From: Pseudomonas fluorescens | GTDB taxonomy: Bacteria > Pseudomonadota > Gammaproteobacteria > Pseudomonadales > Pseudomonadaceae | Length of the DNA: 64,000 bases | Assembly (NCBI RefSeq): GCF_902497785.1 | Contig: NZ_CABVHK010000007.1 | Location: forward strand, 242,358 to 306,357 | Direction: 5' to 3' | In this document: positions 53,302-62,885 of the stretch, one piece after another | Layout of the letters: each line of letters starts with the position of its first letter | Numbering within the stretch: the first letter of the stretch is position 1 | Made by a program: the position numbers and the translations under genes | The notes under the pieces: generated by a model | The model's database searches: none | Told to the model about the DNA's origin: nothing | Seen by the model: the letters and a program-made list of their open reading frames with translations, nothing else

Positions 53302-54084
53302 TCAGAGCAGGAAGGTCAGGCCCACGCAGAACAGCAAAGCGGCAAACAGTCTTTTCAGCAACTTCGCCGACAGCCGGTGGGCCAGTCGCGCACCGAGGCG
53401 GGCGAAGACCATGCTGGTCAGGGCGATCCCCAGCAGCGCCGGCAAATAAATAAAACCGAGACTATGGGCCGGCAGCAATGGATCGTGCCAGCCCAGAATC
53501 ATGAAACTTAATGCACTGGCCAGCGCTATTGGCAAACCGCAGGCCGATGAAGTCGCCACCGCTTGCTGCATTGGCACGCTGCGCCAGGTCAGGAACGGCA
53601 CGGTCAGCGAACCGCCGCCGATGCCGAAAATCGCCGACGCCCAGCCAATCACCGTACCGGCCACGGTCAGGCCGACTTTGCCCGGCACCGTTCGGCTGGC
53701 CTTGGGTTTAACGTCCAGCGCCAGTTGCACGGCGATGATCAGGGCGAACACGCCGATGATCTTCTGCAGGTTCGGCCCGGAAATCGCCTCGGCAGTGAGT
53801 GCACCAAAACCGGCGCCCAGCAGAATGCCGACGGTCATCCAGGCAAAAATCGGCCAACGCACGGCGCCACGTCGATGGTGCTCGCGCACCGCATTGACCG
53901 AAGTAAAAATGATCGTCGCCAGGGAAGTGCCGACCGCCAGGTGGGTCAGGATCGACGCATCAAAGCCCTGCAAGGTAAAACTGAACACCAGCACCGGAAC
54001 GATGATGATCCCGCCGCCCACCCCGAACAGCCCGGCGAGCACGCCTGCGCAGGCGCCGAGCGCCAGATAGAGCAGAAATTCCAT
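53302..54084 (-). CDS. TauE/SafE-type membrane transport protein
   Basis: A 260-residue inner-membrane protein of the TauE/SafE (sulfite or sulfoacetate exporter-like) family with seven or eight hydrophobic segments. Paired glycine-rich motifs occur in the two halves: GLFGVGGGIIIVPVLV near the N-terminus and AIFGIGGGSLTVPFLTWRS in the middle. These are characteristic of the family. The substrate cannot be told from sequence; no sulfur-compound genes are next to it. Confidence 0.9.
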   Translation of the reverse strand: MEFLLYLALGACAGVLAGLFGVGGGIIIVPVLVFSFTLQGFDASILTHLAVGTSLATIIFTSVNAVREHHRRGAVRWPIFAWMTVGILLGAGFGALTAEAISGPNLQKIIGVFALIIAVQLALDVKPKASRTVPGKVGLTVAGTVIGWASAIFGIGGGSLTVPFLTWRSVPMQQAVATSSACGLPIALASALSFMILGWHDPLLPAHSLGFIYLPALLGIALTSMVFARLGARLAHRLSAKLLKRLFAALLFCVGLTFLL

Positions 54085-54217
54085 GTACCACCCTACCCTT
54101 CACTGAAACAGGAGCGGCATGGTAACGGATGCATGGCCCTCGGCTCCACTGTGCATGCCGATGGATCGATGAGCGATGTCTGCGTAGAGTGGGCAAAAAA
54201 CACCCAAGGACCACCTT

Positions 54218-54964
54218 ATGTGCCTGATTGTTTTCGCCTGGCGCCCCGACCACGCGCAGCCGCTGATCGTCGCCGCCAACCGCGATGAGTTTTATGCCCG
54301 GCCCAGTCTGCCCCTGGCGCAATGGCCCGAAGCACCGCAGGTCTACGCAGGTCGCGACCTGGAGGCCGGTGGCACCTGGCTGGGTGTTGGCGCCAACGGG
54401 CGATTTGCGGCACTGACCAATATCCGCGACCCGCACCAGCCACCCGCCCGCACGTCGCGCGGTGAACTGGTGGCGAAGTTTCTCAACGGTGAATCGACGA
54501 TTGATGATTACTTGAGCGACGTTGTCAGCCGTTCGGTCGAATATGCCGGGTTTAATCTGCTGATTGGTAATGCCCACGAACTGTGGCATTACAACGCCCG
54601 GGCCTGCGAAGCGGTCATGCTGCAACCGGGTGTTTATGGCTTATCGAATGCCGGGCTGGATACGCCGTGGCCGAAATTGCTCAAGGCGCGGGCGGCGCTG
54701 GAGGCCCTGTTGGGCGATCCGCAGCCTGAGGCGTTGCTGGGGTTGTTGAGTGATGCGCAGACCGCGTCTTTTGCCGATTTGCCGGATACCGGGGTGGGTC
54801 TGGCCACCGAGACGTTGTTGTCGAGTGTGTTTATTGCCAGCCCCACGTACGGGACGCGGGCGAGTACGGCGTTGATTGTTCAAGCGGATGGTGCGCGGCA
54901 TATGGTCGAGAGGAGTTTCGGGCCGTATGGCGGGCATCTTGGGGAAGTGGAGATCAGGATTTAG
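54218..54964 (+). CDS. NRDE/TANGO2-family protein
   Basis: A 248-residue protein of the NRDE family, named for the ANRDEFYARPS motif that follows MCLIVFAWRPDHAQPLIV at the N-terminus; the N-terminal cysteine is conserved. GGTWLGVGANGRFAALTNIRDP is the second core block. Bacterial members are uncharacterised; the human homologue TANGO2 has been linked to lipid or heme handling. No signal peptide. Single gene, oriented away from the TauE gene. Confidence 0.88.
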   Translation: MCLIVFAWRPDHAQPLIVAANRDEFYARPSLPLAQWPEAPQVYAGRDLEAGGTWLGVGANGRFAALTNIRDPHQPPARTSRGELVAKFLNGESTIDDYLSDVVSRSVEYAGFNLLIGNAHELWHYNARACEAVMLQPGVYGLSNAGLDTPWPKLLKARAALEALLGDPQPEALLGLLSDAQTASFADLPDTGVGLATETLLSSVFIASPTYGTRASTALIVQADGARHMVERSFGPYGGHLGEVEIRI

Positions 54965-54981
54965 ATTCGTATTGTTTGGTC

Positions 54982-55080
54982 TGGCCTCATCGCGAGCAAG
55001 CTCGCTCCCACAGGTTCAGTGTCGGCTCACTGATTTGTGATCACCATAAAACCTTGTGGGAGCGGGCTTGCCCGCGATGG
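54982..55080. repeat. REP pair, class B variant
   Basis: Inverted GCGAGCAAGCTCGCTCCCAC and GTGGGAGCGGGCTTGCCCGC in the convergent space between the NRDE gene and ptsP. Confidence 0.88.
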
Positions 55081-55094
55081 GAAGCGCCGAAAAT

Positions 55095-57374
55095 TTAGAG
55101 GGTCTTGACCGAAGCCGGGTTGATCATCCGCGTCAGCCCAAGGTTCTTCAGTGCCAGTTGCAGCGAGCTGTGGATAACTTGCGGGTTGTCGATGGTCATC
55201 AATTCCGCTAGCAATTCCTTGGCCTTGCTCAGGTTGATCTGACGCAGCATCCACTTCACCTTCGGCAAGTTGGTGGCGTTCATCGACAAACTGTCGAACC
55301 CCATCGCCATCAGCAACACCGCCGCCGCCGGGTCACCGGCCATTTCGCCGCAGATGCTCACAGGCTTGCCTTCGGCATGAGCATCACGCACCACGTTCTG
55401 CAAGGCCTGGAGCACCGCCGGGTGCAGGTAGTCGTAAAGGTCGGCGACCCGCGGATTGTTGCGGTCCACGGCCAACAGGTACTGCGTCAGGTCGTTGGAG
55501 CCGACCGACAGGAAGTCCACCTGCCGCGCCAGTTCCTTGGTCTGATACACCGCCGCCGGGATCTCGATCATCACGCCAATCGGCGGCATCGGCACGTCGG
55601 TGCCTTCGTCGCGGACTTCGCCCCAGGCCCGGTGAATCAGGTGCAGGGCTTCTTCCAGCTCGTGCGTGCCGGAGATCATCGGCAACAGAATTCGCAGGTT
55701 GTTCAAGCCTTCGCTGGCCTTGAGCATGGCGCGGGTCTGCACCAGGAAGATTTCCGGGTGATCGAGCGTGACGCGAATGCCGCGCCAACCGAGGAACGGG
55801 TTGTCTTCCTTGATCGGGAAATACGACAGCGACTTGTCGCCGCCGATGTCCAGGCTGCGCATGGTCACCGGTTGCGGGTGGAACGCGGCGAGCTGCTCGC
55901 GATAGATCGCCAACTGCTCTTTTTCGCTCGGGAAGCGCTGGTTGATCATGAACGGCACTTCGGTGCGGTACAGACCAACGCCCTCGGCACCGCGCTTCTG
56001 CGCCCGCGCCACGTCCGCCAGCAGGCCGGTATTGACCCACAGCGGCATGCGGTGACCATCGAGGGTCACGCACGGCAAGTCGCGCAGGGTATCGAGACCG
56101 AGCGCCAGTTGCTTCTCTTCTTCCACCACCTCAGCGAACTGCTTGCGCAGCACGTCGCTGGGGTTGGTGTACACCTCACCGCGATTGCCATCGACGATCA
56201 ATTCGATGCCGTCGACTTTGGCATAGGGCAGGTCGACCAGGCCCATCACCGTCGGGATACCCATCGCCCGAGCGAGGATCGCGACGTGGGAGTTACCTGA
56301 GCCCAGAACAGAGACCAGACCGACCAGCGTGCCTTCCGGCACCTCGCCGAGCATCGCTGGAGTCAACTCTTCGCTGACCAGGATGGTTTTTTCCGGGTAG
56401 ACCAGATTCTGCTGGCGCTCTTCCTGCAAATACGCCAGCAAACGCCGGCCAAGGTCCTTGACGTCCGATGCGCGCTCACGCAGGTAGGCGTCGTCCATCA
56501 ATTCGAAACGGTTGACGTGCTCAGTGACCACCTGGCGCAACGCACCCTGCGCCCACTGGCCGGTCTTGATCACTGTGGTGACTTCGTTGCCCAGTGCCTC
56601 ATCGGCGAGCATCATCAGGTAGACGTCGAACAACGCCCGCTCTTCCGGGCGCAACTGCGAGGCCAGCTTGGCGGACAACGCGCGCATGTCGGCGCGCACG
56701 CCTTCGATGGCGGTCTTGAACAGACCCAGTTCAGCCGGAATGTCGGCGATGGTCTTGTCCGGTACCACGTCCAGATCGGCCGGCGGCAGCATGACCACCG
56801 CCGTACCGACCGCCGCACCCGGCGAACCCGGCACGCCGACGAACTTGGCTTCCTGAATGCCTTTGCCCTGACGGCCCAGGCCACGGATCGAACCGGTGGC
56901 TTCGGCGTGGGCGATAACCCCGGCGAGCTGCGCGCTCATGGTCACGAGGAAGGCTTCTTCACCTTCATCGAACTGGCGGCGTTCTTTTTGCTGGATGACC
57001 AACACGCCGACGACGCGGCGGTGGTGAATGATCGGCGCCCCGAGGAATGAGGCGTAGCGTTCTTCACCGGTCTCGGCGAAGTAGCGATAGCGCGGGTGAT
57101 CCGCGGCGTTCTCGAGGTTCAGGGGTTCTTCACGCGTGCCGACCAGACCGACCAGGCCTTCGTTGGGCGCCATGCTGACCTTGCCGATCGAGCGCTTGTT
57201 CAAGCCCTCGGTGGCCATCAGCACGAAGCGGTTGGTCTCGGGGTCGAGCAGGTAGACCGAGCAGACCTGGCTGCCCATGGCCTCTTTGACGCGCAACACA
57301 ATAATCCCCAACGCCGCCTTGAGATCCTTGGCGGAGTTAACTTCCTGGACGATCTTGCGCAGCGTATTGAGCAT
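55095..57374 (-). CDS. ptsP: PEP-protein phosphotransferase of the nitrogen PTS (EI-Ntr)
   Basis: A 759-residue enzyme I paralogue that passes phosphate from PEP to NPr. An N-terminal GAF domain (about residues 18-160) is followed by the PTS EI domain; the phospho-histidine is in GSGNSHVAILARAMGIP, and the PEP-binding barrel holds LYRTEVPFMINQ, RSLDIGGDKSL and EIPAAVYQTKELAR with CGEMAGDPAAA near the end. GAF plus EI is diagnostic for PtsP. It is immediately downstream of rppH (22 bases), forming the usual rppH-ptsP unit. Confidence 0.96.
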   Translation of the reverse strand: MLNTLRKIVQEVNSAKDLKAALGIIVLRVKEAMGSQVCSVYLLDPETNRFVLMATEGLNKRSIGKVSMAPNEGLVGLVGTREEPLNLENAADHPRYRYFAETGEERYASFLGAPIIHHRRVVGVLVIQQKERRQFDEGEEAFLVTMSAQLAGVIAHAEATGSIRGLGRQGKGIQEAKFVGVPGSPGAAVGTAVVMLPPADLDVVPDKTIADIPAELGLFKTAIEGVRADMRALSAKLASQLRPEERALFDVYLMMLADEALGNEVTTVIKTGQWAQGALRQVVTEHVNRFELMDDAYLRERASDVKDLGRRLLAYLQEERQQNLVYPEKTILVSEELTPAMLGEVPEGTLVGLVSVLGSGNSHVAILARAMGIPTVMGLVDLPYAKVDGIELIVDGNRGEVYTNPSDVLRKQFAEVVEEEKQLALGLDTLRDLPCVTLDGHRMPLWVNTGLLADVARAQKRGAEGVGLYRTEVPFMINQRFPSEKEQLAIYREQLAAFHPQPVTMRSLDIGGDKSLSYFPIKEDNPFLGWRGIRVTLDHPEIFLVQTRAMLKASEGLNNLRILLPMISGTHELEEALHLIHRAWGEVRDEGTDVPMPPIGVMIEIPAAVYQTKELARQVDFLSVGSNDLTQYLLAVDRNNPRVADLYDYLHPAVLQALQNVVRDAHAEGKPVSICGEMAGDPAAAVLLMAMGFDSLSMNATNLPKVKWMLRQINLSKAKELLAELMTIDNPQVIHSSLQLALKNLGLTRMINPASVKTL

Positions 57375-57396
57375 GGCTCGGGGTCGAACTCCGTCG

Positions 57397-57876
57397 TCAG
57401 TCGCGCGTTAAAAGGCGCGGGGCAAGCTCTTTGAGAGCGCGTCGATACACCTCGCGCTTGAATGTCACCACCTGACCCAACGGATACCAATAACTGACCC
57501 AGCGCCAGCCATCGAATTCCGGTTTACCGGTCAAATCCATCCGCACCCGCTGCTCGTTGGAGATCAGGCGCAGGAGAAACCATTTCTGTTTCTGGCCGAT
57601 GCACAGCGGTTGGCTGTGGGTACGGACCAGACGTTGCGGCAAACGATAGCGCAACCAGCCCCGGGTACAGGCGAGAATTTCAACATCTTCGCGCTCAAGA
57701 CCCACTTCTTCGTTCAACTCGCGGTACAAGGCGTCTTCCGGCGTCTCCTGGGGGTTGATACCCCCCTGGGGAAACTGCCAGGCATCTTGATTGATACGGC
57801 GAGCCCATAGCACCTGTCCGGCATCATTCGTCAGAATGATCCCGACATTGGGGCGGAAACCATCGGGGTCGATCAC
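57397..57876 (-). CDS. rppH: RNA pyrophosphohydrolase
   Basis: A 159-residue Nudix hydrolase that removes pyrophosphate from the 5' end of mRNA and so starts degradation. The Nudix box is [23 protein letters not shown] with the conserved GE..A.REL.EE pattern, followed by [10 protein letters not shown] and QKWFLLRL. I start at the GTG at 57874-57876 ([15 protein letters not shown]), where RppH proteins begin; an in-frame ATG further up would add 20 residues unlike the family. It precedes ptsP. Confidence 0.94.
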   Translation of the reverse strand: MIDPDGFRPNVGIILTNDAGQVLWARRINQDAWQFPQGGINPQETPEDALYRELNEEVGLEREDVEILACTRGWLRYRLPQRLVRTHSQPLCIGQKQKWFLLRLISNEQRVRMDLTGKPEFDGWRWVSYWYPLGQVVTFKREVYRRALKELAPRLLTRD

Positions 57877-58019
57877 GGCAACAACCTCGCAAACGCATGT
57901 CGCCGCATTGTTCCACAAAGGTTGTGAAGGCAGCAACGAGCCGGCCTACCTTATGTGCACTCTTGTGAAAAGTCCGTATTCTGGACGCCTTTCTACAGAC
58001 TTTTCAGCGAGTAACTGCA

Positions 58020-58676
58020 ATGCGCCTGGCTTTATTCGACTTGGACAACACGCTTCTGGGCGGCGACAGTGACCACGCCTGGGGCGATTACCTGTGCGAA
58101 CGCGGCTTCCTCGACGCCGTCGCCTACAAGACCCGTAACGATGAGTTTTATCAGGATTACCTGGCCGGCAAGCTGGACAACGCCGCCTACCTGAACTTTT
58201 GCCTGGAAGTGCTCGGCCGCACCGACATGGCCACGCTGGATCAATGGCACAGCGACTACATGCGCGATTGCATCGAACCGATTGTGCTGCCCAAGGCAAT
58301 GGCGCTATTGGCCAAACACCGCGAGGCCGGCGACAAGCTGGTGATCATTACCGCCACCAACCGTTTTGTGACCGGGCCGATTGCCGAGCGTTTGGGGGTT
58401 GAAACCCTGATCGCCACCGAATGTGAAATGGTCGATGGCCGTTACACCGGGCGCAGCACTGATGTGCCGTGCTTCCGCGAGGGCAAGGTGACGCGGTTGA
58501 ATCGGTGGCTGGAAGAGACCGGGCACAACCTGGAAGACAGTTATTTCTACAGCGACTCGATGAATGATTTGCCGTTGCTGGAGCAGGTGGCGAATCCGGT
58601 GGCGGTTGATCCGGACCCGAATCTGCGTGCCGAAGCCGAGAAGCGTGGCTGGCCGGTGATGTCGTTGCGCGACTGA
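58020..58676 (+). CDS. HAD-IB family phosphatase
   Basis: A 218-residue HAD-superfamily hydrolase of subfamily IB, the SerB-like group. Motif I is [13 protein letters not shown], motif II lies in [16 protein letters not shown], and motif IV is [12 protein letters not shown]. The cap is short. Enzymes of this kind dephosphorylate small phospho-metabolites, and some in Pseudomonas are called histidinol-phosphatase-like, but the substrate cannot be assigned here. Divergent from rppH, with 143 bases between the starts. Confidence 0.85.
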   Translation: MRLALFDLDNTLLGGDSDHAWGDYLCERGFLDAVAYKTRNDEFYQDYLAGKLDNAAYLNFCLEVLGRTDMATLDQWHSDYMRDCIEPIVLPKAMALLAKHREAGDKLVIITATNRFVTGPIAERLGVETLIATECEMVDGRYTGRSTDVPCFREGKVTRLNRWLEETGHNLEDSYFYSDSMNDLPLLEQVANPVAVDPDPNLRAEAEKRGWPVMSLRD

Positions 58677-58680
58677 AAAT

Positions 58681-58757
58681 CAAAAGATCGCAGCCTCCGG
58701 CAGCTCCTACGGGTGTACGCAAAACCCTGTAGGAGCTGCCGAAGGCTGCGATCTTTT
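58681..58757. repeat. REP pair, class A
   Basis: Inverted class A pair filling the convergent space between the HAD gene and the DUF2269 gene; it begins 4 bases after one stop and ends 4 bases before the other. Confidence 0.9.
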
Positions 58758-58761
58758 CGGG

Positions 58762-59187
58762 TTAAACCGGTTTGGCGCCCATCAACCCGGCAATGGCCAC
58801 AAAACACACAAAACTGATCAAAGCGATGGCAAAGGTAAACTTGCCGCTCCCGCCCTGCGCCTTGCGTAATTTGTTCAGCCGCACCAGCACCCAAAACCAG
58901 CCCAACGCCGCTACGGTGTACAGCACGCTGGACGCCAGCAACCACGTCTGCCCCAGCGGCCAGCCCACCAGATGCACCATCCACCAGCCGGTGAACGGCA
59001 TGCTCAACAGCGCCAGCCCCATCAACAGCCAGACGAACACTCGCGGGCGCTGCAACGTCCGGGCGTGAGCCGTCGCATCGCCGTTACGCCGCGTGCGCCA
59101 GACCCAGATCGCCAGCCCCAGCGCGCTGATCAACAGCACCACCGTCGCCACGACATGCGCCACTTTCAGGGCGGTTAACGTATCCAT
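58762..59187 (-). CDS. DUF2269-family membrane protein
   Basis: A 141-residue membrane protein with four hydrophobic segments (about residues 6-28, 52-72, 80-101 and 116-137), matching the DUF2269 family. HVVATVVLLISALGLAIWVW is the first helix and WWMVHLVGWPLGQTWL lies before the third. Histidines at residue 11 and about 72 lie near helix ends and might be metal or heme ligands; that is speculation. It lies 39 bases downstream of ilvA in the same direction. Confidence 0.82.
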   Translation of the reverse strand: MDTLTALKVAHVVATVVLLISALGLAIWVWRTRRNGDATAHARTLQRPRVFVWLLMGLALLSMPFTGWWMVHLVGWPLGQTWLLASSVLYTVAALGWFWVLVRLNKLRKAQGGSGKFTFAIALISFVCFVAIAGLMGAKPV

Positions 59188-59226
59188 TGTGCGATTTCCT
59201 TATGAATTGCCCATCAGCGTAGCCGC

Positions 59227-60741
59227 TCAGCCGAGAAACAGCTGATAGGCCGGGTTGTCGCTTTCGTCCCAGTAGGGGTAACCGATTTCTTCCAGCGCGG
59301 CGGGCACCAGATGACGTTCATCGTGAGGCACTTGCAGGCCTGCGACCACCCGGCCATCTGCCGCGCCATGGTTGCGGTAGTGGAACATCGAGATGTTCCA
59401 GCGCCCGCCGAGTTTGTTGAGGAAGTTGAACAGCGCCCCCGGCCGCTCCGGAAATTCGAAGCGCAAAATCACTTCATCGACCACGTGGGCCGCGCGGCCA
59501 CCGACCATATGGCGGATGTGCAGCTTGGCCAATTCGTTGTCGGTCAGGTCCAGCACCGGGAAACCCTGTTCGCTAAGGCTGGCGATCAGCGCACTGCGCG
59601 GATCGTTTTCCGGGTGCGTCTGCACGCCAACGAAGATGTGCGCTTCGCTGCCGGTGTTGTAGCGGTAATTGAATTCGGTGATCTGACGTTTGCCAATGGC
59701 TTCGCAGAACGCCTTGAAGCTGCCCGGCTTCTCGGGGATGGTCACAGCGATGATGGCTTCGCGGCCTTCGCCCAGTTCGGCGCGTTCGGCGACGTGGCGC
59801 AAGCGGTCGAAATTGACGTTGGCGCCGGAATCGATGGCGACGAAGGTGTGGCCGGTCACCGCGTGCTGCTCGACGTATTTCTTGATCCCGGCCACACCCA
59901 GCGCGCCGGCAGGCTCGGTGATCGAGCGGGTATCGTCGTAGATATCCTTGATGGCCGCACAGATTTCATCGGTCGTGACCGTGATCACGTCATCAACGTA
60001 GTCTTTGCAGATGTCGAAGGTGTGCTGACCGATCTGCGCCACCGCGACGCCATCGGCGAAGATGCCCACGGTGGGCAACACTACGCGCTCGCCGGCGGCC
60101 ATCGCCGCTTGCAGGCAGTTGGAATCGTCCGGCTCGACGCCGATGATTTTGATTTCCGGGCGCAGATACTTCACGTACGCCGCGATGCCGGCGATCAGCC
60201 CGCCGCCGCCCACCGGAACGAAGATCGCATCCAGACGCCCCGGGTGCTGGCGCAGAATCTCCATGGCCACCGTGCCCTGCCCGGCAATGGTGTGGGGATC
60301 GTCGTAGGGGTGGATGTAGACGTAGCCTTTTTCGTCGACCAGTTTCAGCGAGTAGGCCAGGGCTTCCGGGAACGAATCCCCGTGCAGCACCACTTTGCCG
60401 CCGCGCGAGCGCACACCTTCGACTTTGATCTCGGGCGTGGTCTTGGGCATGACGATGGTGGCTTTCACGCCCAACACCTTGGCAGCCAGGGCCAGGCCCT
60501 GCGCATGGTTGCCCGCCGACGCAGTCACCACGCCGCGCGCACGTTCCTCATCGCTCAGTTGCGTAAGCTTGTTGTAGGCGCCGCGAATCTTGAACGAGAA
60601 CACCGGCTGCAAGTCTTCGCGCTTGAGCAAAATATTGTTGCCCAGCCGCTCGGAGAGCTGGCGGGCAGTCTGCAATGGGGTTTCTACGGCAACGTCATAA
60701 ACGCGCGAGGTGAGGATCTTTTTGACGTACTGTTCGAGCAT
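59227..60741 (-). CDS. ilvA: Threonine ammonia-lyase, biosynthetic
   Basis: A 504-residue PLP enzyme that deaminates threonine to 2-oxobutanoate, the first step of isoleucine synthesis. The PLP lysine is in VFSFKIRGAYNKL; VTASAGNHAQGLALAAKVLG and the VGGGGLIAGIA phosphate loop follow. Two ACT-like regulatory domains make up the last 180 residues, so it should respond to isoleucine and valine as the E. coli biosynthetic enzyme does. Single gene with a REP pair upstream. Confidence 0.96.
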   Translation of the reverse strand: MLEQYVKKILTSRVYDVAVETPLQTARQLSERLGNNILLKREDLQPVFSFKIRGAYNKLTQLSDEERARGVVTASAGNHAQGLALAAKVLGVKATIVMPKTTPEIKVEGVRSRGGKVVLHGDSFPEALAYSLKLVDEKGYVYIHPYDDPHTIAGQGTVAMEILRQHPGRLDAIFVPVGGGGLIAGIAAYVKYLRPEIKIIGVEPDDSNCLQAAMAAGERVVLPTVGIFADGVAVAQIGQHTFDICKDYVDDVITVTTDEICAAIKDIYDDTRSITEPAGALGVAGIKKYVEQHAVTGHTFVAIDSGANVNFDRLRHVAERAELGEGREAIIAVTIPEKPGSFKAFCEAIGKRQITEFNYRYNTGSEAHIFVGVQTHPENDPRSALIASLSEQGFPVLDLTDNELAKLHIRHMVGGRAAHVVDEVILRFEFPERPGALFNFLNKLGGRWNISMFHYRNHGAADGRVVAGLQVPHDERHLVPAALEEIGYPYWDESDNPAYQLFLG

Positions 60742-60837
60742 CGGAAAGCATCACTGGGCGGGTTGGGCAGGGCCAAGGAGTCTAACCCGGCTTTCGGCCG
60801 GGCGACCACACTAAACAGGTGGTTTTAGAACCAGCGG

Positions 60838-60920
60838 AAAAGATCGCAGCCTTCGGCAGCTCCTACATTGGCATGGCGTGCATCCCGTAGGAGCTGCCGA
60901 AGGCTGCGATCTTTTGATCT
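60838..60920. repeat. REP pair, class A
   Basis: Inverted class A pair in the divergent space between the ilvA and rpiA starts. Confidence 0.9.
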
Positions 60921-61010
60921 GCCATTCGGGTAATCGGCCAATGACCTTGCCCGTCCCGAAGCCTATAATGCCGGCCTTTCCGTTTCTCCTTGCCCGCTTT
61001 CGGAGCCCGC

Positions 61011-61685
61011 ATGACCCAGGATCAACTCAAACAGGCAGTGGCCCAGGCCGCCGTCGACTTCATCCTCCCGAAGCTTGACGACAAGAGCATCGTCGGGGTC
61101 GGCACCGGCTCCACCGCCAACTGCTTCATCGACGCACTGGCCAGGCACAAAGGCGCATTCGACGGCGCCGTTGCCAGCTCCGAAGCCACCGCCGCGCGCC
61201 TCAAGGGCCATGGCATTCCGGTGTATGAGCTCAACACCGTCAGCGACCTGGAGTTCTATGTCGACGGCGCCGATGAGAGCGACGAACACCTGAACCTGAT
61301 CAAGGGCGGCGGCGCAGCCCTGACCCGCGAGAAGATTGTCGCGGCCGTGGCCAAGACCTTCATCTGCATCGCCGACGCCAGCAAACTGGTGCCGGTCCTC
61401 GGCGAGTTTCCGCTGCCGGTGGAAGTGATCCCGATGGCCCGCAGCCACGTGGCCCGCGAACTGGTGAAGCTCGGCGGCGACCCGGTTTACCGTGAAGGCG
61501 TGCTGACCGACAACGGCAACATCATTCTCGATGTGTTCAACATGCAGATCACCAACCCGGTGGAACTGGAGTCGCAGATCAACGCGATTGTCGGCGTGGT
61601 CACCAATGGTTTGTTCGCAGCGCGTCCGGCGGATCTGTTGTTGCTGGGCACCAGCGAAGGCGTGAAGACCCTGCGCGCCCGCTAA
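61011..61685 (+). CDS. rpiA: Ribose-5-phosphate isomerase A
   Basis: A 224-residue isomerase that interconverts ribose-5-phosphate and ribulose-5-phosphate in the pentose phosphate pathway. The family blocks [59 protein letters not shown] (with the catalytic aspartate and lysine) and [17 protein letters not shown] are complete. I start at the ATG at 61011 ([11 protein letters not shown]), the standard position; an upstream in-frame ATG would add 7 residues. Confidence 0.96.
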   Translation: MTQDQLKQAVAQAAVDFILPKLDDKSIVGVGTGSTANCFIDALARHKGAFDGAVASSEATAARLKGHGIPVYELNTVSDLEFYVDGADESDEHLNLIKGGGAALTREKIVAAVAKTFICIADASKLVPVLGEFPLPVEVIPMARSHVARELVKLGGDPVYREGVLTDNGNIILDVFNMQITNPVELESQINAIVGVVTNGLFAARPADLLLLGTSEGVKTLRAR

Positions 61686-61707
61686 GCCCAAGAACACTGC
61701 AAAACCA

Positions 61708-61797
61708 ATGTGGGAGCGAGCCTGCTCGCGAATGCGGTGGATCAGTCGAAGAATTGTTGACTGACACATCGCATTCGCGAGCAGGCTCGCTCCCACA
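61708..61797. repeat. REP pair, class B variant
   Basis: Inverted GTGGGAGCGAGCCTGCTCGC elements in the convergent space between rpiA and the next gene, with CGAATGC at the inner edge of each. Confidence 0.9.
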
Positions 61798-61816
61798 TTT
61801 TGATTCGCGGTGTTGG

Positions 61817-62734
61817 TCAGGGTTGTGCTGGTTTCTTGAAGACGTAGAACAGGTTCGGCTCGCTCACCAGGTACATCGTGCCGTCGTCATCCATGGCGAT
61901 TCCTTCTGCTTGCGGTACGGTTTTCTGCAAGCCCTGACGGCCCTTGCTCAGCGACATGGTACTCAGTGGTCGTCCATCCACATCCAGTTCCAGAATCAGC
62001 CGCGACTCGTCGGACAGCGCCAGCAAATGGCCGCTGCGCTCGTCGTATTGCAGGCTAGACAGGTCGCGCACAAACATCCCGGCATCGCGCTTGGGGTTGT
62101 TGACCACGTGCACCGCGTAGGATTTTTCCGGGTTGTAATGCGGGAAACCCTGCACTTCGTAGATCAGCATCGGGTCGCGCTCCTTGGCGACAAACAGGCG
62201 CTTGCCTACCGAATCGTAAGCCAGCCCTTCGAATCCCTTGTTGCCGCTCATGTGCACGCCAAGGGTCATCTGCTCCGCATCCGACGAATCAAGGAACGTG
62301 GTGTCATTCTCCAGATGAATCTTGATCAGCCGCTGCTGACTCTCGTCGGTGATCACGTAGGTGTCGGCGCTGATGAACTCTACCGCCTCCGGGTCCCCGA
62401 ACCCGACCAGCGCGATACGCCGAATGATCTTGCCTTCGAGCGACAGCTCGATCAGTTCGGAGTTTTTATTGGTGACGGTAAACAGGCTTTTGCGCACCGG
62501 ATCGAACGTCAGCGCCGACACATCGTCGTCCAGGCCTTCAATGACGCGAGCTTCAACGGTGACCTGATAGTGGGCCAGTCCGATGGACTGCTCGCTCTCG
62601 GGCTGCCAAAGCGTATGCAGATTGAACCAGGTGCGCTCGAACAGGCGCATGTATTGACCGATCGCAACAAGCGCGATCAACAGGATTACCGAGAGCATCA
62701 GAATCAACGGTTTGGGGCGGGCAAGTCGGCGCAT
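61817..62734 (-). CDS. SdiA-regulated family protein, copy 1
   Basis: A 305-residue protein of the SdiA-regulated family (E. coli YjiK-like), predicted to fold as a beta-propeller. An N-terminal membrane anchor (about residues 8-26) is followed by a periplasmic domain with DDDVSALTFDPVRKSLFTVTNK, LVGFGDPEAVEFISADTYVITDE, GFEGLAYDSVGKRLFVAKERDPM and AEGIAMDDDGTMYLVSEPNLFYVF. A second copy follows upstream in the same direction. Function unknown; the repeated acidic loops could bind metal. Confidence 0.86.
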   Translation of the reverse strand: MRRLARPKPLILMLSVILLIALVAIGQYMRLFERTWFNLHTLWQPESEQSIGLAHYQVTVEARVIEGLDDDVSALTFDPVRKSLFTVTNKNSELIELSLEGKIIRRIALVGFGDPEAVEFISADTYVITDESQQRLIKIHLENDTTFLDSSDAEQMTLGVHMSGNKGFEGLAYDSVGKRLFVAKERDPMLIYEVQGFPHYNPEKSYAVHVVNNPKRDAGMFVRDLSSLQYDERSGHLLALSDESRLILELDVDGRPLSTMSLSKGRQGLQKTVPQAEGIAMDDDGTMYLVSEPNLFYVFKKPAQP

Positions 62735-62835
62735 TCAGGCAAGCTCGGAATCAGGACGGGCGGATGAAATACCACGGCAATCTGAATTGAAGCTTAAAGG
62801 TCGTTGACGCGGTCCTACAACCTCCGACTCCTGCC

Positions 62836-62866
62836 CTGTAGGAGCTGCCGAAGGCTGCGATCTTTT
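62836..62866. repeat. Single class A REP
   Basis: One GTAGGAGCTGCCGAAGGCTG element without an inverted partner, between the two SdiA-regulated genes, 20 bases after the stop of copy 2. Confidence 0.8.
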
Positions 62867-62885
62867 CCGTTCGCGAGCGCGCTGA

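Noticed and set aside
51422..53449. A 675-residue open frame on the plus strand across thyA and lgt
   Set aside because: It is the complement of two well-conserved genes; the translation is rich in Arg, Gln and His and matches no family. Such shadows are expected at this GC.
60785..60805. Terminator-like CCCGGC...GCCGGG hairpin before ilvA
   Set aside because: It lies in the leader of ilvA, has no T tract in either direction and is short, so I did not call it an attenuator or terminator.
59311..60828. A 505-residue plus-strand frame opposite ilvA
   Set aside because: Antisense to an intact enzyme gene with complete motifs, no ribosome-binding site of note and unlikely composition.
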